From contig JAEDFM010000015.1 of NCBI GenBank assembly GCA_016292805.1, positions 1 through 43,853 on the forward strand: a DNA stretch of 43,853 nucleotides, written 5' to 3'. Below are positions 1 through 7,373 of the stretch, piece after piece. The notes beneath the pieces are model-generated. The model ran no database searches and was not told the DNA's origin. It saw nothing but the letters and a program-made list of their open reading frames with translations. Positions within the stretch are counted from its first letter, which is position 1. Every line of letters starts with the position of its first letter. Made by a program: the position numbers and the translations under genes. The stretch comes from Treponema sp. (GTDB lineage: Bacteria > Spirochaetota > Spirochaetia > Treponematales > Treponemataceae).

Positions 1-41
1 AGAACCAGAATCTGAAGTGCTACCATTACACAATCGGGGAA
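1..41 (-). tRNA. tRNA-Gln (CUG), 3' part cut off by the window edge
   Basis: Read on the minus strand from 41 down, the sequence starts TTCCCCG (acceptor strand), then a D-arm with GTG/CAC stem around TAATGGTAG, then an anticodon stem TCAGA with loop TTCTGGT. The anticodon is CTG, giving glutamine, and the start of the partner strand (TCT) is visible before the edge. The acceptor 3' strand, T-arm and variable loop lie outside the window, so the acceptor pairing cannot be verified. Confidence 0.75.
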
Positions 42-104
42 TAAGTGAGTATTAATATATCGTTTTTACACGAAGAGGTCAATACCCACTAAATATAATT
101 TTAA

Positions 105-497
105 TTATTTTTTTTCAGTTTTTTTAGCTGCTGGCTTTTTTGCGGCAGTTGTTTTTGCTGTAGTTTTTTTAGCGGCTTTTACAGGGGCTGTTGTATCAAC
201 TACAGAGTTATCATCGTTTGCTAATTCTGAACGAACATAAGTATCTGCCTTCCAGTCGTTTATCCATGTTTTTCCATCTATAAGATAGCGGAACTGATAC
301 TGTTTATTTACTTCCAGTTTTTCCTTTACAGAAAAAGAACCATCAGCAGCTTTTTTCATTGGTGCAGCTTCTTTATCCCATCCATTGAATTCTCCAACCA
401 AAGTAATTTTTGTAGCTCCAGCTGCAGCTGTTGGATTTACATTAAAAGTAACTGTACAAGTTTTTCCATCCGCAGAAAAAGATTTCTTTAATGACAT
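105..497 (-). CDS. Small CBM48/isoamylase-E-set-like protein with Lys/Ala-rich tail
   Basis: 130 residues. Residues about 10-95 look like the early-set domain found in glycogen-branching enzymes and AMPK beta: a beta-rich segment with VGEFNGWDKEA, then PMKKAADGSF and YQFRYLIDG. This family typically binds alpha-glucans, but no catalytic domain is present. The last 25 or so residues are almost only K, A and T, a low-complexity basic tail that could contact nucleic acid or another polyanion (inference). No signal peptide, so cytoplasmic. The ATG is preceded by a clear GGAGG at a normal distance. It lies 50 nt downstream of the carboxypeptidase gene on the same strand and could be cotranscribed, although its strong ribosome-binding site allows independent translation. 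A glycogen-related role is a family-level guess. Confidence 0.8.
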   Translation of the reverse strand: MSLKKSFSADGKTCTVTFNVNPTAAAGATKITLVGEFNGWDKEAAPMKKAADGSFSVKEKLEVNKQYQFRYLIDGKTWINDWKADTYVRSELANDDNSVVDTTAPVKAAKKTTAKTTAAKKPAAKKTEKK

Positions 498-547
498 AAA
501 TACCTCCGAAACAAATATTTCTTATTTAATATTAATTATTTACTCTT

Positions 548-1975
548 TTATTTGCAATAGACTGCATCTGCTGCACGAATCAACACATTTGCCTTTTCTA
601 TCTGGCGGTCTGCAACCAGAGGGATTCTATCTAGCACATAATCTCCCAGCAGCACCTCTATCTGTCCGTATTCATAACCTAAAACAACATCTCCAATCAG
701 ATGCTGTGGAACGCTTACTTTTACCTGTACCTGTTCCAGATTCTGAGCCATTGTTTCGCCGGTAATAAAAGGTACAGTTTCTGTTTTAACTTCAAATGCA
801 GGAACCAGATTAACAGCCCTTTCCCTGGAACCATAAACCTTCAGGAATACTGGCTGTACAAAATTTTCAATATCATAATCAGCAAAGTTTTTAAAACCAT
901 ATTCCATTAAAGTGGTACCGTCTTTTACGCGGCCAGCCTGTCCTTCTGCTGTATTGTTACCAGGACCTTTCATAGTTACAGATAAAAATCTTACTCCATT
1001 GCGCTCTGCTGTAAGAGAAAGATTGTAACCGCTTTCGTGTATATAACCTGTTTTTAATCCGTCGCAGCCAGGCAGTTTTCCAAGTAAAGGATTTGTATTC
1101 TGCTGGGTAATGCTCATAGTAATATGTCTAGGTAACCCCTGAGTAAAATCCTGTGCAGCAAGTACATGGCCAGGTGCCAGATTTCTAGCCTTGGGATAAG
1201 TAAACTTTTCTACACTATGAAAGCGTTTTAAAGAATCAGGATGATGATTGATATACACCTTAGCAAATGCAGCCATTTCTCGGGCTGTAGTTGTATTTAA
1301 TTCACTGTAACCGGAGCTTTCCACAAAATGTGTATTGGATAATCCCAGTCCAACGGCCACCTGGTTCATTCTTGCAACAAAAGCTTCCATGCTTCCGCAA
1401 ACTGCATAGGCAAGAGCATAAGCTGCATCATTACCAGAACAGATTGAAAGACCTAATAAAAGTTCTTCCAGAGTAACTTGATGACCTTCCCCTAAAAACA
1501 TAAGCGAAGAATGTGGTGGCATATTACAAGCCCAGCATTCTGGTGGTAATGGAATAATGTCGTCATAATGCAAGCGCCCGGCACTTACTTCTTCATCCAC
1601 AACATACATGGCAAAAAGCTTTGTCATGCTGGCAGGTGGAATAACTTCATCAGCATTTTTTTCGTAAATAACATTACCATTTGCTACATCAATTAAGATT
1701 GCAGAACCGGCACCTACAGAAAGCTTCTGTCCCGTAAGATTATATGGAAGACTCTGAATTATCTGGTATCGCTCTGAATATTTATTTTTTAAAAGAAGAT
1801 CCAGTTCATTTTTCTGATTTACTGATAAAGGATTCGCAGCAAATTCTTTTTTAAACTGAAATCCGCGTACAACAACAAGGCTGCAAAATGAAAAAAGCAG
1901 TACAAGTAAAATAATAAACGGGATTCTGAAAGCCCAGCTTGAGTACCACTTTTTTTTACTATTATTTTCACTCAT
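548..1975 (-). CDS. dacA: D-alanyl-D-alanine carboxypeptidase (S11/DacA family)
   Basis: Trims the terminal D-Ala from peptidoglycan pentapeptides outside the cytoplasmic membrane. Counted from the ATG at 1975 (475 residues): one N-terminal membrane anchor at about 17-37, then the penicillin-binding-protein fold with all three active-site motifs, SMTK (Ser116, Lys119), SGN (180-182) and KTG (308-310). The last 100 residues form the beta-rich PBP5-associated C-terminal domain. An upstream in-frame GTG at 2041 would add 22 residues, but it falls inside an inverted-repeat element. Those residues look non-native, and a TAGAAT -10 box sits 7 nt before the ATG at 1975, so I prefer the ATG. There is no Shine-Dalgarno, and the transcript is predicted to be leaderless. 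Confidence 0.9.
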   Translation of the reverse strand: MSENNSKKKWYSSWAFRIPFIILLVLLFSFCSLVVVRGFQFKKEFAANPLSVNQKNELDLLLKNKYSERYQIIQSLPYNLTGQKLSVGAGSAILIDVANGNVIYEKNADEVIPPASMTKLFAMYVVDEEVSAGRLHYDDIIPLPPECWACNMPPHSSLMFLGEGHQVTLEELLLGLSICSGNDAAYALAYAVCGSMEAFVARMNQVAVGLGLSNTHFVESSGYSELNTTTAREMAAFAKVYINHHPDSLKRFHSVEKFTYPKARNLAPGHVLAAQDFTQGLPRHITMSITQQNTNPLLGKLPGCDGLKTGYIHESGYNLSLTAERNGVRFLSVTMKGPGNNTAEGQAGRVKDGTTLMEYGFKNFADYDIENFVQPVFLKVYGSRERAVNLVPAFEVKTETVPFITGETMAQNLEQVQVKVSVPQHLIGDVVLGYEYGQIEVLLGDYVLDRIPLVADRQIEKANVLIRAADAVYCK

Positions 1976-1982
1976 AGAGCGT

Positions 1983-1988
1983 ATTCTA
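1983..1988 (-). promoter_or_regulatory. Predicted -10 box of dacA, leaderless start
   Basis: Minus-strand TAGAAT (5 of 6 to consensus) is followed by 7 nt and then ATG, so transcription would begin at or next to the start codon. No convincing -35 was found at 16-18 nt. Confidence 0.45.
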
Positions 1989-2036
1989 CCAAATACTTCA
2001 GTTAGTTGCGAGTGGGAGCTTAGCCTAAGAAAAATA

Positions 2037-2229
2037 GTCACACGGATTTAGGGTGTATAAGAAAAGGCCGCTACGCTACGCTCTAACGAGCTGTGAAGAA
2101 AGCTGCTTGTATAAAGAGATGTAATAAAATATCTTTTTTATAATTATCCTGTCATTCGCTGCCATAAGTTCATAGGGACGTTAGTCCCGTAGCGTAGCGG
2201 CACTTGTTATACGCCCAAATCCGTGTGAC
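2037..2229. mobile_element. MITE-like 193-bp inverted-repeat element without ORF
   Basis: The ends are imperfect inverted repeats of about 23 bp, beginning GTCACACGGATTT on each strand and running to GTATAA. Inside them a second pair of arms shares CCGCTACGCTACG followed by AACG. The centre is AT-rich and holds no gene. The nested self-complementarity over about 190 bp fits a non-autonomous palindromic element. No transposase is present and no target-site duplication could be assigned with confidence. It abuts the 5' end of dacA. Confidence 0.6.
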
Positions 2230-2259
2230 AAATTCCGGGGGTTTTAGAGGTAGGTAAGT

Positions 2260-2297
2260 AAAGCTAAAAATTGCTTCCGCAATTTTTTTAACGCTTT
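2260..2297 (-). repeat. Bulged hairpin of the GTTAAAA family (copy 1)
   Basis: On the minus strand, AAAGC-GTTAAAAA...TTGC pairs with GCAA...TTTTTA-GCTTT around a GGAA loop, leaving an unpaired GT between the two stems. Three copies at 29247-29441 have the same layout with different stem sequences. No gene end is close by, so a simple terminator role is not obvious. Confidence 0.55.
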
Positions 2298-2320
2298 GCT
2301 ATTATACACCGTCCGCCAGC

Positions 2321-2399
2321 GGCCTTACACACCCCTAGGCGAAGGGGTGGCGAAAGACGGCGCAGCCGGCTGAAGCCAGGGGAAGACATTCCCCTCAAC
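2321..2399 (-). repeat. Dispersed GC-rich palindromic repeat (copy 1)
   Basis: On the minus strand the element reads GAGGGGAA, TTCCCCTGGCT, CAGCC, then TCGCCACCCCTTC and GGGGTGTG. The same blocks in the same order occur at 25228-25318 and, interrupted by a terminator hairpin, at 7249-7366. It is GC-rich in an AT-rich intergenic region and contains two short hairpins (GGGGAA/TTCCCC; CCCCTT/AGGGG-type). Function is unknown. Confidence 0.65.
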
Positions 2400-2401
2400 T
2401 A

Positions 2402-2477
2402 ATGACTCAAACTCCAAAAAATGCTATACTCTTCCAATACATTTACATTACGCCTTAGGGCAATTTTTAGCAGGAGG
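2402..2477 (+). promoter_or_regulatory. Promoter and ribosome-binding site of asnS
   Basis: ATGACT (2402-2407), a 17-nt spacer, and TATACT (2425-2430) form a plausible sigma70 promoter. The leader is about 50 nt and carries AGGAGG at 2472-2477, 8 nt before the ATG. This is a conventional, leadered start, unlike many others in the window. Confidence 0.55.
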
Positions 2478-2485
2478 ATACCATT

Positions 2486-3946
2486 ATGGTACCAGTTTTA
2501 ATTAAAGATTTACTTAAATCTTCTCCAGACGGACGTTCCGTAAAGGTTTGCGGTTGGGTTCGTACTGTTCGTGACTCAAAAGGTCTTGTTTTTATTCAGG
2601 TTAACGATGGAAGCTGTTTTTCAAATATTCAGCTCACTTTTGACCGCAATAATCCTTCTAATAATGCAAATGTAAATCAGATTGAAGAAGAACTTAAAAA
2701 GCTGAACACAGGTGCTTCAGTTCGCGCAACAGGTTTATTGATTGAATCTCCTGCCAGCGGACAGGCAGTTGAAGTTACTCTTGAAGGCTTGGAATGTCTT
2801 GGAGCTTGTAATCCAGAGGAATATCCATTGCAGAAAAACAAAATGTCTATGGAATATCTTCGGGAAAATGCTTATCTTCGTGCACGCACAAATACTTTTG
2901 GTGCAGTTTACCGTGTTCGTAACCAGATGGCATTTGCAGTTCACTCTTTCTTCCAGGAAAGAGGTTTCCAGTACATCAACGCTCCAGAAATCACATGTTC
3001 TGACTGTGAAGGCGCTGGCGAAATGTTCCAGGTAACAACTTTAAGCATGGAAAAAATTGCTGAAATGGGTATAAAAGCCGGCGCTAAAGGTATGAAACCT
3101 GAAGATGCAGCTAAACTTGTTGATTACTCAAAAGACTTCTTTGGAAAGAAAGCTTCTTTGACAGTTTCTGGTCAGCTTGAAGCAGAAACCTTAGCAACAG
3201 CTCTTTCTCGTGTTTATACATTCGGCCCAACTTTCCGTGCAGAAAACTCAAACACACCTCGTCACCTTGCTGAATTCTGGATGATTGAACCAGAAATGGC
3301 TTTCTTTGACCTGGACGATGATATGGATTTGCAGGAAGACTTTGTAAAATACCTTTTGAACTGGGCTCTTACAAAGTGCCGCGAAGATTTGGAATTCTTT
3401 GATAAACGCATTCAGCCTGGTCTTATTGCTCAGCTGGAAAGTGTTGTCAATTCTAAATTTGTACGCATTTCTTATACAGACGCAATTGCAAAACTGGAAG
3501 AAGCAGCTGCAAAGGGTGCTAAGTTTGAATTCAAACCTTACTGGGGTTGTGATATTGCTACTGAACACGAACGCTATCTTACAGAACAGATTTTCAAATG
3601 TCCTGTAATGGTTTACGACTATCCAAAGGAAATAAAATCCTTCTATATGAAACAGAATCCTGATGGAAAAACTGTTCGTGCCTGCGATGTTCTTGTACCT
3701 GGTATTGGAGAACTTAACGGCGGATCTGAACGTGAAGCTGATTACGACAAGCTTATTGCTGAAATCAAAGCTCGCGGTATGGACGAAAGTGTTTACGACT
3801 GGTACTTGAACCTTCGTAAGTTCGGTACAGTTCCACACTCAGGTTTTGGTATGGGATTTGAACGCTTAATCCGTTATGTAACAGGTATGGAAAACATTCG
3901 TGATGTAATTCCTTACCCACGGGCGCCAAAATTAGCTGATTTCTAA
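2486..3946 (+). CDS. asnS: Asparaginyl-tRNA synthetase
   Basis: 486 residues, the usual size for bacterial AsnRS (class IIb). It charges tRNA-Asn with asparagine using ATP in the cytoplasm. The N-terminal 110 or so residues form the OB-fold anticodon-binding domain (VCGWVRTVRDSKGLVFIQVNDGS). The catalytic domain has class II motif 2 (FGPTFRAENSNTPRHLAEFWMIEPE split over the fold) and motif 3 near the C-terminus (GFGMGFERLIRYVTG), where the Arg binds ATP. The HLAEFWMIEPE stretch is typical of AsnRS rather than AspRS. AGGAGG precedes the start. The next gene follows after 20 nt and is probably cotranscribed. Confidence 0.97.
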   Translation: MVPVLIKDLLKSSPDGRSVKVCGWVRTVRDSKGLVFIQVNDGSCFSNIQLTFDRNNPSNNANVNQIEEELKKLNTGASVRATGLLIESPASGQAVEVTLEGLECLGACNPEEYPLQKNKMSMEYLRENAYLRARTNTFGAVYRVRNQMAFAVHSFFQERGFQYINAPEITCSDCEGAGEMFQVTTLSMEKIAEMGIKAGAKGMKPEDAAKLVDYSKDFFGKKASLTVSGQLEAETLATALSRVYTFGPTFRAENSNTPRHLAEFWMIEPEMAFFDLDDDMDLQEDFVKYLLNWALTKCREDLEFFDKRIQPGLIAQLESVVNSKFVRISYTDAIAKLEEAAAKGAKFEFKPYWGCDIATEHERYLTEQIFKCPVMVYDYPKEIKSFYMKQNPDGKTVRACDVLVPGIGELNGGSEREADYDKLIAEIKARGMDESVYDWYLNLRKFGTVPHSGFGMGFERLIRYVTGMENIRDVIPYPRAPKLADF

Positions 3947-3966
3947 TTTAATCTTAGGATTAAGGG

Positions 3967-5277
3967 ATGAGAAGAAATACACATCCAGAATTAAAGATTA
4001 AGCTTAAACATTCTCAAAAGTTCACAAAGTTTGGACAGAAAATTTATATGACCTGTTCAAACTTTCAGAACAATAATCTTTGGGAAAGTGCTTCTTCCTG
4101 CTCTTTTGGATTTATCTTCTCATTCATTCCTCTGGCACTTATTATTGTTGCCCTGCTTACAGGCATCTTAAAAATTTCTCCAGGAATTTATAACTGGGTA
4201 ATGAGCATTGTTGATGCCGTAAAACCTTTTTTTGATGTTACACCTTTCCTAAATAACTTAATGGAAAACGAAGCTGTTCACTGGGTTGATATTGTACTTT
4301 CAGTCTGGGTAATCTGGATGGCTCGCAAAATGTTCATTTCTATTATGCAGGCCATGACAAAAATTTTCCGCTCGGTTTCAAAACGCAAAACCTGGTTTAA
4401 TCAGCTTTTTATTTTTGTTCTGGAATTTATTATTGTATTCCTGATTGCAGCTGTAATTATTGCTGCCTTTATTTTTAACAGAATTCTTTCTGCCTCTGCA
4501 TTTCTTGACCGTCTGAATGTATTTCTGCCTTCGTATATTACCCGAAGCTCCCACAACATTCTTTCTCTTGTAATGTACTCAGTTATTTTTATCAGTACAG
4601 TTTGTGTATTTAAAGTTTCTTCAGGAACAAACCCTAACCTTGCCTGGTGTATATTCTACGGAGCCTGCAGCACAGCCATATTCTTTCTGCTTTCTATTTT
4701 TGTAAATAAATTTATGAACCTTACAAATTACAACGTTATCTACGGTACTATCAGTACTCTTGTAATTTTAATGATGAAGGTTTATTTCTTTTTTGTAATT
4801 TTCCTGTTCTTTGCACAAATGATTTATGTAACTCAGTTTTTTGATATTCTTTTGCAAAGTCAGATTTATCTTCTTCCTTCAGCAGAAGAAAATGGATGGC
4901 TAAATACTTTACGCCGATTGACGTTCATTAATCCGGTTGCTCTTAAAACTAAAGAAAACACTCTTTATTTTAAGGCAGGTGAAATTGTTTACCCTGAAGG
5001 TGCCCGTTCCGATAAAGTTTATTACCTTCGCTCTGGCACAATTACAGAAAGCTCAAATTCCCGAACAGTTCAATACAATCCAGGCTCCTTTTTTGGAGAC
5101 ACTCAGTGTATCTTAAATCAGCCTCGTCTTGGAACTGCCATTGCCGAAACTGACTGTAAACTTTTATTCTTTACTGCAAAAGAATTCAAAGCATTAATGC
5201 AGCGTTCTCCAAAAGCAGCCACAAAAGCCGTTTCAAAAATTTCTTCAGAAACTTCTACCTCTATTGAAGAAAACTAA
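3967..5277 (+). CDS. YihY/BrkB-family membrane protein with C-terminal cyclic-nucleotide-binding domain
   Basis: 436 residues. Residues about 35-300 are a YihY/UPF0761-type membrane region with around six hydrophobic segments (for example FGFIFSFIPLALIIVALL and VYFFFVIFLFFAQMIYV). YihY proteins are often annotated as ribonuclease BN or virulence factor BrkB, but their function is not established. Residues about 325-420 form a Crp-like cNMP-binding beta barrel: LYFKAGEIVYPEGARSDKVYYLRSGTI, then a phosphate-binding cassette resembling FFGD...PRLGTAIA. The usual Glu of the cassette is replaced by Asp, and the Arg/Thr pair is roughly in place. This suggests a membrane protein gated or modulated by cAMP or a similar ligand (inference). 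AGGA lies 7 nt before the ATG; asnS is 20 nt upstream. Confidence 0.85.
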   Translation: MRRNTHPELKIKLKHSQKFTKFGQKIYMTCSNFQNNNLWESASSCSFGFIFSFIPLALIIVALLTGILKISPGIYNWVMSIVDAVKPFFDVTPFLNNLMENEAVHWVDIVLSVWVIWMARKMFISIMQAMTKIFRSVSKRKTWFNQLFIFVLEFIIVFLIAAVIIAAFIFNRILSASAFLDRLNVFLPSYITRSSHNILSLVMYSVIFISTVCVFKVSSGTNPNLAWCIFYGACSTAIFFLLSIFVNKFMNLTNYNVIYGTISTLVILMMKVYFFFVIFLFFAQMIYVTQFFDILLQSQIYLLPSAEENGWLNTLRRLTFINPVALKTKENTLYFKAGEIVYPEGARSDKVYYLRSGTITESSNSRTVQYNPGSFFGDTQCILNQPRLGTAIAETDCKLLFFTAKEFKALMQRSPKAATKAVSKISSETSTSIEEN

Positions 5278-5309
5278 ATCCATATATTCCACATACACCT
5301 TTTTTTCAT

Positions 5310-5315
5310 TATAAT
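5310..5315 (+). promoter_or_regulatory. -10 box of guaA, leaderless start
   Basis: A perfect TATAAT ends 6 nt before the guaA ATG at 5322, placing the predicted +1 on the A of the start codon. No Shine-Dalgarno lies upstream. The -35 region is weak. Confidence 0.6.
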
Positions 5316-5321
5316 CTATTT

Positions 5322-7238
5322 ATGTCACGTTCAAAGATTGTTGTTTTAGATTTTGGAAGCCAGTATGCACATTTAATTGCTAAACGCTTCCGTATGTTAG
5401 GCTATTATTCAGAAATAGCACTTCCTTCTACTGACCTGTCAGTTTTTGAAAACTGTAAAGGTATTGTTTTTTCGGGCGGACCAAGCTCCGTTTACGACGA
5501 AAAAGTTCCAGAGTTCAACTCAGAAATCTTAAATCTTGATATTCCAATTCTTGGCCTTTGTTATGGTCACTACATTGTTCAGCTTGGCTACAACGGAAAA
5601 GTTGGAAAAGCAGATGTAGGTGAATTTGGATTTTCAACTTTAAATCTTAATCCAGAAGTAAAATGTCCATTATTCAAGGATATTGAACCAACACAGCAGG
5701 TTTGGATGAGCCATCAGGATGGAGTTCTTCAGTTAGGCGAAGGCTTTGAAGTGGTAGGTTCAACAAAAGACTGCCCTTTTGCAGCAACACAGAATCTTGC
5801 AAAAAAACGCTTTAGTCTCCAGTGCCACTGCGAAGTAAAAGATACTCCTTGTGGAAACCAGATTTTCCAGAATTTTGCCGACTATTGTGGAATGGAAAAA
5901 AACTGGGATCAGGACACAGTCCTTCAGGTAATTCTTGAAAACATCAAAAAAGAAGCAGAAGGAAAAAATGTTCTTTTGTTCTTGTCTGGCGGTGTAGACT
6001 CAACAATCACATTTGCACTCTTAAACAAAGCTCTTGGCCAGGACAGAGTTCTTGGTCTTCACATTGATAACGGTTTTATGCGTAAAAACGAATCTGCAAA
6101 TGTAGCAGATGCTTATCATAAATTCGGCTTCAACAACTTTATTGTAGAAGACGCTTCTGAAAGCTTCCTTAAAGCAATTGCCGGCCTTACAGATCCACAG
6201 AAAAAACGTATGGCAGTTGGTGAAAACTTTATTACAGTTCGTAACGAAGTTGTTGCAAAACAGAACCTTGATGAAAGCATGTGGATGCTTGCACAGGGAA
6301 CTTTATATCCAGATATTATTGAATCTGGTGGAACTAAAAACTCAAACACAATTAAAACACATCATAACCGTGTTCAGGGAATCCAGGACTTAATTGCAAA
6401 AGGCTTAATTATTGAACCAGTAAAAGATTTGTACAAAGATGAAGTTCGTGCTATTGGTAAAAAGCTTGGCCTTAGTGATGAACTTGTTATGCGTCATCCA
6501 TTCCCAGGTCCAGGTCTTTCTATTAATGTTCTTTGCAACGATGGAAAATCCTGGTCTACAAAAGATGACGAAGAATTAGCAGAAGCTAAAAAAGAATTGA
6601 AGGACATTACTCTTGATATGTTCTGCGAAAACTGCACTGCAAGAATGACTCGTGATGTTCTTCCTGTTCGTTCTGTTGGTGTTCAGGGTGACTTCCGTAC
6701 ATATCGTTTCCCAGCTGTTCTTGATTTTGGTCCTGCAAAAGATGCAGAATGGCCAGCTGGAGCAAAAGCTGCAGAAATGGGTATTAGACATTTCCCAGGC
6801 AAACGAGAAAAAATTGAAGCCTGTTCATCTACAATTACAAATGCAGCAAAATATATGAACCGCACTTGTATAAAATTGTATCAGAATCCAGCTGTAAAAA
6901 ATGAAGCCTTAAAATTACAGGAAGGCTACTGTGATCGCCGCCGTCTTGATCAGCTCCGCGAAGTAGACAACATCGTTCTTACAGAGCTTCATAAATCAGG
7001 CTGGTACAATCAGATTTTCCAGCACTTAACAATCGATTTGCCATTTGCAGCTTGTGCTGACCATGCAACCTTTGTATTACGCCCTGTAGTTTCAGAAGAT
7101 GTTATGACAGCCCGCTTTGCAATGCTTCCAAAAGATGTTCTTGGTAAAATTGTTGAACAGATTGCAGCTCTGCCTTTTGTAGATGCCCTGTATTTTGATG
7201 CAACAAACAAGCCACCAGCAACATTTGGTTGGGAATAA
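5322..7238 (+). CDS. guaA: GMP synthase (glutamine-hydrolysing), long form
   Basis: Converts XMP to GMP with ATP and glutamine, the last step of guanine nucleotide synthesis. The class I amidotransferase domain has its nucleophile in GLCYGHY (Cys80) and His/Glu in CHCEVKDT, where HPE is more usual. The ATP-pyrophosphatase domain has the P-loop SGGVDS at about 222-227 and HHNR in the XMP-binding area. At 638 residues it is about 110 longer than common bacterial GuaA. The extra length lies in the C-terminal dimerisation region (from about residue 420), resembling the two-subdomain layout of eukaryotic-type GMP synthases. The start is ATG 5322 directly after a perfect -10 box, suggesting a leaderless mRNA. 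Confidence 0.96.
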   Translation: MSRSKIVVLDFGSQYAHLIAKRFRMLGYYSEIALPSTDLSVFENCKGIVFSGGPSSVYDEKVPEFNSEILNLDIPILGLCYGHYIVQLGYNGKVGKADVGEFGFSTLNLNPEVKCPLFKDIEPTQQVWMSHQDGVLQLGEGFEVVGSTKDCPFAATQNLAKKRFSLQCHCEVKDTPCGNQIFQNFADYCGMEKNWDQDTVLQVILENIKKEAEGKNVLLFLSGGVDSTITFALLNKALGQDRVLGLHIDNGFMRKNESANVADAYHKFGFNNFIVEDASESFLKAIAGLTDPQKKRMAVGENFITVRNEVVAKQNLDESMWMLAQGTLYPDIIESGGTKNSNTIKTHHNRVQGIQDLIAKGLIIEPVKDLYKDEVRAIGKKLGLSDELVMRHPFPGPGLSINVLCNDGKSWSTKDDEELAEAKKELKDITLDMFCENCTARMTRDVLPVRSVGVQGDFRTYRFPAVLDFGPAKDAEWPAGAKAAEMGIRHFPGKREKIEACSSTITNAAKYMNRTCIKLYQNPAVKNEALKLQEGYCDRRRLDQLREVDNIVLTELHKSGWYNQIFQHLTIDLPFAACADHATFVLRPVVSEDVMTARFAMLPKDVLGKIVEQIAALPFVDALYFDATNKPPATFGWE

Positions 7239-7248
7239 TTTAATACAG

Positions 7249-7366
7249 CAGGGGGAAGTCTCCCCCTCGCTCCAACTAAAAATGCCAGACAATAATTGTC
7301 TGGCATTTTCATTTTTCGCTACCCCCTCTGCGGGCACATCAGATTTCCAATTGGCCCGCAACGCCC
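7249..7366 (+). repeat. Dispersed GC-rich palindromic repeat (copy 2), interrupted by a terminator
   Basis: Blocks GGGGGAA, TCCCCCTCGCTCCA, TCGCTACCCCCTC, GCGGGCACATC and GGCCCGCAACGCCCAC match, in order, blocks of the copy at 25228-25318. A perfect hairpin has been placed between the first and second halves. The repeat fills the gap between the convergent guaA and pyrophosphatase genes. Confidence 0.6.
7281..7309. terminator. Bidirectional terminator between guaA and the pyrophosphatase
   Basis: A 12-bp perfect stem AATGCCAGACAA/TTGTCTGGCATT with a 3-nt loop has A and T runs on either side, so it can act for both convergent genes. It sits inside the palindromic repeat. Confidence 0.85.
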
Positions 7367-7373
7367 ACTTGCT

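Noticed and set aside
1976..2041. GTG-started N-terminal extension of the carboxypeptidase
   Set aside because: It starts inside the inverted-repeat element, contains the predicted -10 box, and precedes a normal membrane-anchor start.
2402..2485. T-box or riboswitch leader for asnS
   Set aside because: The leader is only about 50 nt, has no T-box sequence and no terminator/antiterminator pair.
3248..3838. 196-residue minus-strand ORF
   Set aside because: Antisense shadow of asnS, Phe/Cys-rich as expected for a non-coding frame.
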